Assembly (NCBI RefSeq): GCF_000379625.1
Contig: NZ_KB903243.1
Span: 375,089-426,849 of the forward strand
Length of the DNA stretch: 51,761 nt
Direction of reading: 5' to 3'
Source: Actinomycetospora chiangmaiensis DSM 45062
GTDB taxonomy: Bacteria; Actinomycetota; Actinomycetes; Mycobacteriales; Pseudonocardiaceae
Under the pieces are notes generated by a model, which was not told the origin of the DNA, did no database searches, and was given only the letters and a program-made list of their open reading frames with translations. The position numbers and the translations under genes were made by a program. Shown here one piece after another: positions 47,677-51,761 of this stretch; position 1 is the first letter of the stretch; each line of letters begins with the position of its first letter.

Positions 47677-48944
47677 CCGCCGCACCCGACTCACCCGCGC
47701 GCGCCGACACCGACACCGGCTCCCGCCGCGTCCCCGCCCCGGTGGCGCGGGTCGAGGCCCACGAGACGACCGAGGTGACGTTCACCGTCAACGGCACCCG
47801 CACCACCGTCGACGTGCCGCCCCGGGCGCACCTCGCCGACGTGCTGCGCGAGCGGCTGGGGCTCACCGGCACCCACCTCGGCTGCGAGCACGGGGTGTGC
47901 GGCATGTGCACCGTGCTCCTCGACGGTGAGGCCGCCCGGGCGTGCCTGCTGTTCGCCGTGCAGTGCGAGGGCGCGGAGATCGTCACCGTGGAGGGCCTCG
48001 GCTCCCCCGACGACCAGCACCCCCTGCAGCAGGCGTTCTCCGCCCACCACGCCCTGCAGTGCGGGTTCTGCACCCCGGGGATGCTGATGAGCAGCTACGA
48101 CCTGCTCGCCAACGAACCGGACACGGCCGCCGAGGACCTGCCCGAGGCGATGTCGGGCGTGCTGTGCCGCTGCACCGGCTACCGCGGCATCCTCGCCGCC
48201 GTCTCCGACGTCGCCGGGGCCTATCCCGACGGCGTGCCGGAACCCCGGGGATGCGCGCCGCGGATGCTGGTCGGCCGGTCCTCGGCCGGACGGTCCGGCG
48301 ACGCCCCGGAGGACGCCGCGACGACGGCCCCGCAGCCCAGCGAGGTGCGGCTGCCCTCCGGACCGCCGTCGGCGGTCGTCGACGTGACCTCGCAGCTGGC
48401 CTCACCGGTGGACCGCGTGTGGGCGGTGCTCACCGACTTCGACCTGCTGGCGCGCTGCCTGCCCGGCGCCCAGCTGGTCGAGTCCTACGACGAGGACCGT
48501 CACCGCGGGCGGGCCACGATTGCGCTCGGCCCGGTCAAGCTGTCCTTCGAGGGACTCGCCCAGGTCGTCGAGCGGGACCCGGACGCCCACCGGCTCCGCT
48601 TCCACGGCCAGGGCAAGGACACCGGCGGCAGCGCGACCGCCGCCGACGTCGTCCTGGCCGCGTCGCCGACCGCGGACGGCGGCACCGAGCTCAGCGCCCA
48701 CGCCGACGTGCACCTCTCCGGCCGGGTCGCGCAGTTCGGCCGGGCGTTGGCCGGCGACGTGTCCCGCCGCCTGTTCGAGCAGTTCGCCACGGGGGTGGAC
48801 GAGGCCGCCGAGACCGGCTCGGTCTCGGAGGTCCGGCTGGGCCGCAGGCTGCGCCTCGCCGCCGGGGCGGCCCGCGACGCCGCCGTCGGTGCCGTCCGGC
48901 GGGCCGTGCGACGCGTCCGCTCCCGGCGCCGGACCACCGGGTGA
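47673..48944 (+). CDS. 2Fe-2S small subunit fused to a CoxG-like SRPBCC domain
   Basis: A 423-residue protein joining two modules. Residues about 33-190 are the CoxS-type small subunit with both cluster motifs: GCEHGVCGMC plus the preceding plant-type site, and QCGFCTPGM with VLCRCTGYRGIL. After a linker, residues about 230-385 are a CoxG/SRPBCC domain (VVDVTSQLASPVDRVWAVL, CLPGAQLVE, GRATIALGPVKLSFEG). An Arg-rich tail follows. CoxG proteins recruit the hydroxylase to the membrane or mature it. Coxs and CoxG are usually separate genes; the fusion would tether the enzyme stoichiometrically. ATGA overlap with the medium subunit. Confidence 0.9.
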   Translation: MTAAPDSPARADTDTGSRRVPAPVARVEAHETTEVTFTVNGTRTTVDVPPRAHLADVLRERLGLTGTHLGCEHGVCGMCTVLLDGEAARACLLFAVQCEGAEIVTVEGLGSPDDQHPLQQAFSAHHALQCGFCTPGMLMSSYDLLANEPDTAAEDLPEAMSGVLCRCTGYRGILAAVSDVAGAYPDGVPEPRGCAPRMLVGRSSAGRSGDAPEDAATTAPQPSEVRLPSGPPSAVVDVTSQLASPVDRVWAVLTDFDLLARCLPGAQLVESYDEDRHRGRATIALGPVKLSFEGLAQVVERDPDAHRLRFHGQGKDTGGSATAADVVLAASPTADGGTELSAHADVHLSGRVAQFGRALAGDVSRRLFEQFATGVDEAAETGSVSEVRLGRRLRLAAGAARDAAVGAVRRAVRRVRSRRRTTG

Positions 48945-48966
48945 CACCCGCCGGTCCCCGGCGGCG

Positions 48967-48997
48967 GACGTCCCGGCGCGGATCGCGCCGGGACGTC
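48967..48997. terminator. Perfect 14-bp hairpin between the hydroxylase operon and the phosphatase
   Basis: GACGTCCCGGCGCG (48967-48980) pairs with CGCGCCGGGACGTC (48984-48997) around GAT. It ends the operon 22 nt after its last stop and touches the stop of the convergent phosphatase gene, so it probably serves both. Confidence 0.8.
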
Positions 48998-50383
48998 AGC
49001 GCACGCCGATGACGACGACCGCCAGGTCGTCCCCACGCCGACCGGTGTGACGGCGGGAGGCCGCGAGCAGTCCGTCCGCGAGCTGTTCGGCGTCATCGGT
49101 CGCGACGGCGAGCGCGTGCTGGGCGCCGTCCTCCTCGAGCTGCGCGCCGAGCGACCCGTGGTCCTCGGTCAGCCCGTCGGTGTAGAGCACGAGCGACTCG
49201 CCCGGCCGGAGCGCGAACGCGTCACCGTCGATGGCGGGCTCCGCCGTGACGCCCAGCGCACGCCCGCCCGGATCGCCGTGACGGCGCCGTCGGGGCCGAT
49301 CACGAAGCCGGGCGGGTGCCCGGCGCTGCACACCACGACGTCCCACCGCGATGAGCCGCCGGCCGTCGGCGCTCCGCGCTCGAAGCTGGCGTAGGCGATC
49401 GTGACGAAGCGGCCGGGCCCGGATCCGTCGTGGCGCAGGACCCGGTGGACGGTGCTGAGCACCGACACCGGGTCCTGGTCGGCGGAGGCGGCGGTGCGCA
49501 CCGCGGACCGGGCGAGCGACGCGGTCCGCGCCGCACTCGGTCCCCGACCCGCGACGTCGCCGATCACCACCGAGAACCCGTCGTCGTGCAGGAGGACGTC
49601 GTAGAAGTCCCCGAGGACCTCGGCCCCCGTCCCACCCGGCTGGAACCGCGTGGCGATCTCGATGCCGGGCACCGTCGGGATCCAGGCCGGCAACAGGACC
49701 TGTTGCAGCGTCACCGCGAGGTCCTCCGCCTGGTCGGCGTAGGTGCGCAGCGCGGCGGCGATGCCCCGCAGGCGGACCGTCCGCTCCAGGACCGACGCCA
49801 GGTCCCGCAGCCCCGCCACCTCCTCGTCGGTCCACTCGCGGACCTCGCCGTCGATGACGCACAGGTTGCCGAGCACGAACCCCGCCGCGTCGGTGATCGG
49901 CTGCCCGATCCACGAGCGCGCGGCCATCAGGGCGAGGCCGGGGAGGTCCCGGGTCCGGTCGTCCTCGCGCACGTCCGGGACGACGACCTCCGTGCCCGTG
50001 TCCACCACGAGCTGGCAGGCGGCGTCGCGCGCCGGGAGTCGGCGCGGGCGAGGTCGGGGGTGCCCGGGGGGTCCGACGGGTCCGGACCACCCGGTGATCA
50101 CCGACGTCCGGTCGTCCACCACGGTGACGAACGCCGTCGGCGCGTCGAGCAGCCGGGCGGCGAGCCGCGCGACCCGGTCGAACGTCCCGTCGGTGTCGTC
50201 CCCGTCGTCCTCGAGCAGCCGCGACGCCCGCACCGCCGCCACCCGCTCCGGCGTCTCGATCCCCACGCGGCCACCCGGCGTCGCGGTGCTCGTCGTGCCC
50301 GGTCGGCGCCCGACGACGGGAGGCGCACGACGACCGCGGCGCTCCGCGGACGACGGCGCCCGCACGTCGGACTCGGTGGCCAC
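48996..50383 (-). pseudogene. GAF plus SpoIIE-type PP2C phosphatase, interrupted by a one-base frameshift
   Basis: The gene reads from GTG 50381-50383 (GGAGGTGA upstream) through a GAF domain (AFVTVVDDRTSV, SWIGQPITDAAGFVLGNLCV) and a SpoIIE phosphatase core (VIGDVAGRGPSAARTASLARS, VVVCSAGHPPGF) to about base 49,270. There the frame must shift for the expected C-terminus to continue: GRALGVTAEPAIDGDAF, LVLYTDGLTE and GRRGDDLAVVVIGVR lie in the next frame and end at 48,996. In the original frame translation runs on to 49,169 as nonsense. A missing base in a GGGCGGGCG run around 49257-49272 explains it. Such proteins dephosphorylate anti-sigma-factor antagonists. It could be a true lesion or a sequencing error. 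Confidence 0.82.
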
Positions 50384-50405
50384 GTCGCCTCACCTCCGAC
50401 GACCG

Positions 50406-50435
50406 AGGTTAGGAGGGTCCCTCGTAGCGCCTCAA
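50406..50435 (-). promoter_or_regulatory. Promoter of the phosphatase gene with an operator-like palindrome
   Basis: On the minus strand TTGAGG (50430-50435), 18 nt, then TAACCT (50406-50411) is a good SigA-type promoter. GAGGG-T-CCCTC at 50413-50423 is a perfect palindrome inside the spacer. The leader is about 16 nt to the GTG. Confidence 0.5.
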
Positions 50436-50474
50436 GACCGTCCGGAACCGGAGCATCTCCCCGGACGCCGGGGT

Positions 50475-50505
50475 CCCGCCGTCAGGAGCAGCTCCCGACG
50501 GCGGG
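50475..50505. terminator. Hairpin after the lyase gene
   Basis: CCCGCCGTC (50475-50483) pairs with GACGGCGGG (50497-50505); inside, GGAG pairs with CTCC after one mismatch around CAG. It lies 8 nt past the stop of the minus-strand lyase. Confidence 0.7.
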
Positions 50506-50513
50506 TCGCCGCG

Positions 50514-51398
50514 CTATTGCACCGCGCTGTACGACGTGCCCATCCGGGCGTTCTCCAGGTCGTACACCGCGTTCGATGTGATCGCCGAGTCGCGGTACAT
50601 GCCCATCTTCCAGTAGCTGAACTGCGAACTCGTCGTCGACGCGGTGACGACCGTGTCGGTCGACGCCGCGGGCTCCTTGGGCGTGCCCTGGGGCTGGGGA
50701 GTGCGGGCCAGCGCCGCCTTCTGGGCCTTGGCCTGCGTGGCGGTCGCCTTCGTCTTCTTCGACGACGGGTAGAGGGTGCCCGCGACCGGGTGGTAGCCGG
50801 TGAGGACCTGCGTGCCGTTGAGCCAGGCGTCCACGTAGCCGATGGACGGGTTGCTGGAGAACTTGACGTGCAGCACGAGGTTCGTCGGCGTCACCGTCGC
50901 GGCGGGGCCGAGCGTGGTGGTCCAGTACTTGCTGCCGGCCGGGCCGCCGGGGTAGCCGTACCCGCCGTCGAGGATGACGTGGCCGCTCCCGATCTTGATC
51001 TCGAGCGGGGGCGAGCCGGTGTCGGCGTTCTTCCACTGCGTCAGGACCTGCCAGCTCGACTCCGCCGTCGGGAACGACGAGGGCAGCGTGAAGGTGTCGC
51101 CGAACCAGTACTCGTCACCCTCGACGAAGTTCGCGACGTTCGGTTCGATCTCCGAGCGCGTTCCCCCGGCGGGCACGGTGAAGCGGGCGGCCTGCGACGG
51201 GGCGTACACCGTGCTCGTCACGAGCGTCGGTGCGGCGGCGCCGACGTCGTTCCACGGTGTGGACTTGTAGTTCCCGAACCCGGCGTTGGTGAAGTCCGAC
51301 TGCCACAGCGTCCCGGTGGCGGCGAACGCCGGCCCGGCTCCGAGCAGCAGGGTGCCGACGATGGCGACGAGGCACCGGACGCGCCACGGTGTGCGCAC
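50514..51398 (-). CDS. Secreted polysaccharide lyase-like protein
   Basis: A 294-residue exported protein. Signal peptide about residues 1-26 (hydrophobic VAIVGTLLLGAGPAFA, cleavage after AFA). The mature part has the jelly-roll pattern of heparin-lyase-I/PL20-like proteins: LWQSDFTNAGFGNYKS, SEIEPNVANFVEGDEYWFGDTF, WQVLTQWKN, VDAWLNGTQVLTGYHP and a final YWKMGMYRDSA. A Lys/Ala/Pro-rich insertion (about 215-250) interrupts it. It would cut an acidic polysaccharide outside the cell. GTG at 51396-51398 with AGGGG 8 nt upstream. The SEIEP region and the catalytic His/Tyr were not mapped with certainty. Confidence 0.82.
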   Translation of the reverse strand: MRTPWRVRCLVAIVGTLLLGAGPAFAATGTLWQSDFTNAGFGNYKSTPWNDVGAAAPTLVTSTVYAPSQAARFTVPAGGTRSEIEPNVANFVEGDEYWFGDTFTLPSSFPTAESSWQVLTQWKNADTGSPPLEIKIGSGHVILDGGYGYPGGPAGSKYWTTTLGPAATVTPTNLVLHVKFSSNPSIGYVDAWLNGTQVLTGYHPVAGTLYPSSKKTKATATQAKAQKAALARTPQPQGTPKEPAASTDTVVTASTTSSQFSYWKMGMYRDSAITSNAVYDLENARMGTSYSAVQ

Positions 51399-51761
51399 AG
51401 TTGTTCCCCTCAGCGGTCGTGGTGGGCCCCCGCAGCCACGCCTGTGATGACGGGCAGTCAACTTAGACGGTGTCAGGCACATGTTGTTAGACCGTTCGAG
51501 CGACGTCGTCGTGCGGGGTGCTGTCGGCGGTGTGGTCGCGGCGAGCACGGCGCGAACGGCCTCCAGCCCCTCCGGTGGGGGACGACCGGCGTCCGGCCGA
51601 CGTCGACCACCGGTCACCGCGCCGGACGCGCCGAACTCCCGGCCCGCGCGTCGATCACTGGCTGGACTCCAAACGAAATAACATTGTCGCGGAACGAAAC
51701 CCGCTCGCGGCCGGGCCGTGGAGGGCGGTGGGGGCGTCGGTGCCCCAAGGCGCCGACGGGG
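51399..51761. other. 363-base end region with no convincing gene
   Basis: It holds the upstream region of the lyase gene, with an unusually AT-rich patch at 51,455-51,490. A second AT-rich patch at 51,668-51,705 contains aacgaaa twice (within 51673-51700), possibly a promoter for a gene beyond the right edge. The short plus-strand frame at 51481-51681 lacks a ribosome binding site and looks spurious. Confidence 0.5.

Noticed and set aside
43592..48944. Aerobic CO dehydrogenase (coxMSL)
   Set aside because: The large subunit has NRGFGGQQ where CO dehydrogenase has AYxCSFR, gene order differs, and a CoA ligase and hydratase are embedded.
51481..51681. Short plus-strand gene at the right end
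   Set aside because: No ribosome binding site, low-information composition and no domain.

Overview
The window is very GC-rich (roughly three quarters G+C by eye) and has actinobacterial traits: many GTG starts, leaderless promoters with TANNNT -10 boxes, and the core run glmU-prs...rplY-pth. A Pseudonocardiaceae-type actinomycete is a reasonable guess, but it is an inference; no marker gene here fixes the genus.

Layout. 1-11,270 is an extracellular polysaccharide locus, almost all on the minus strand. It holds a polyprenyl-phosphate sugar transferase, two C-methyltransferases, a CDP-glucose-type cytidylyltransferase, a PIG-L deacetylase, an NAD-dependent sugar epimerase, a divergent RmlC-like epimerase, a Wzz-Wzy fusion polymerase and a second Wzz-like protein that runs off the left edge. 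An LCP-family ligase (11,646-12,635) sits behind a strong hairpin and probably attaches the product to the envelope. 12,794-17,483 holds tRNA-Gln(UUG), a Nudix hydrolase, an OhrR-type regulator, a small CxxC protein, an RsbW-like anti-sigma kinase with a SigF-like promoter, a PAP2 phosphatase and a diguanylate cyclase.

17,619-29,837 is the core glmU-prs...rplY-pth block. It is split between prs and rplY by an 8 kb glycan island (20,163-28,172): a Tat-type lipoprotein glycoside hydrolase, three glycosyltransferase units, a flippase fused to one of them, and polytopic membrane proteins, most joined by 1-4 nt start/stop overlaps. A 66-nt near-perfect hairpin separates pth from a convergent metallo-hydrolase.

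29,889-41,383 is ordinary chromosomal content: a membrane protein/response regulator/histidine kinase operon, two convergent PAP2 phosphatases, an epoxide hydrolase, a TetR/LLM-oxidoreductase pair with a neat operator, two small unknown proteins, a class III aminotransferase and an SDR protein without its catalytic tyrosine. 41,404-48,944 is a catabolic unit: a PadR regulator divergent from an operon for a CoA ligase, a three-subunit molybdenum hydroxylase (small subunit fused to a CoxG domain) and an enoyl-CoA hydratase. The right end has a SpoIIE-type phosphatase gene broken by a frameshift and a secreted polysaccharide-lyase-like protein.

How they work together: two separate glycan systems (left locus and prs-rplY island) plus LCP and three PAP2 proteins point to heavy investment in envelope glycans. 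GlmU supplies UDP-GlcNAc and Prs supplies PRPP. The most distinctive parts are the Wzz-Wzy and flippase-GT2 fusions, the CDP-sugar C-methylation set and the CoxS-CoxG molybdenum hydroxylase operon. I saw no CRISPR array, phage, insertion sequence or integrase.
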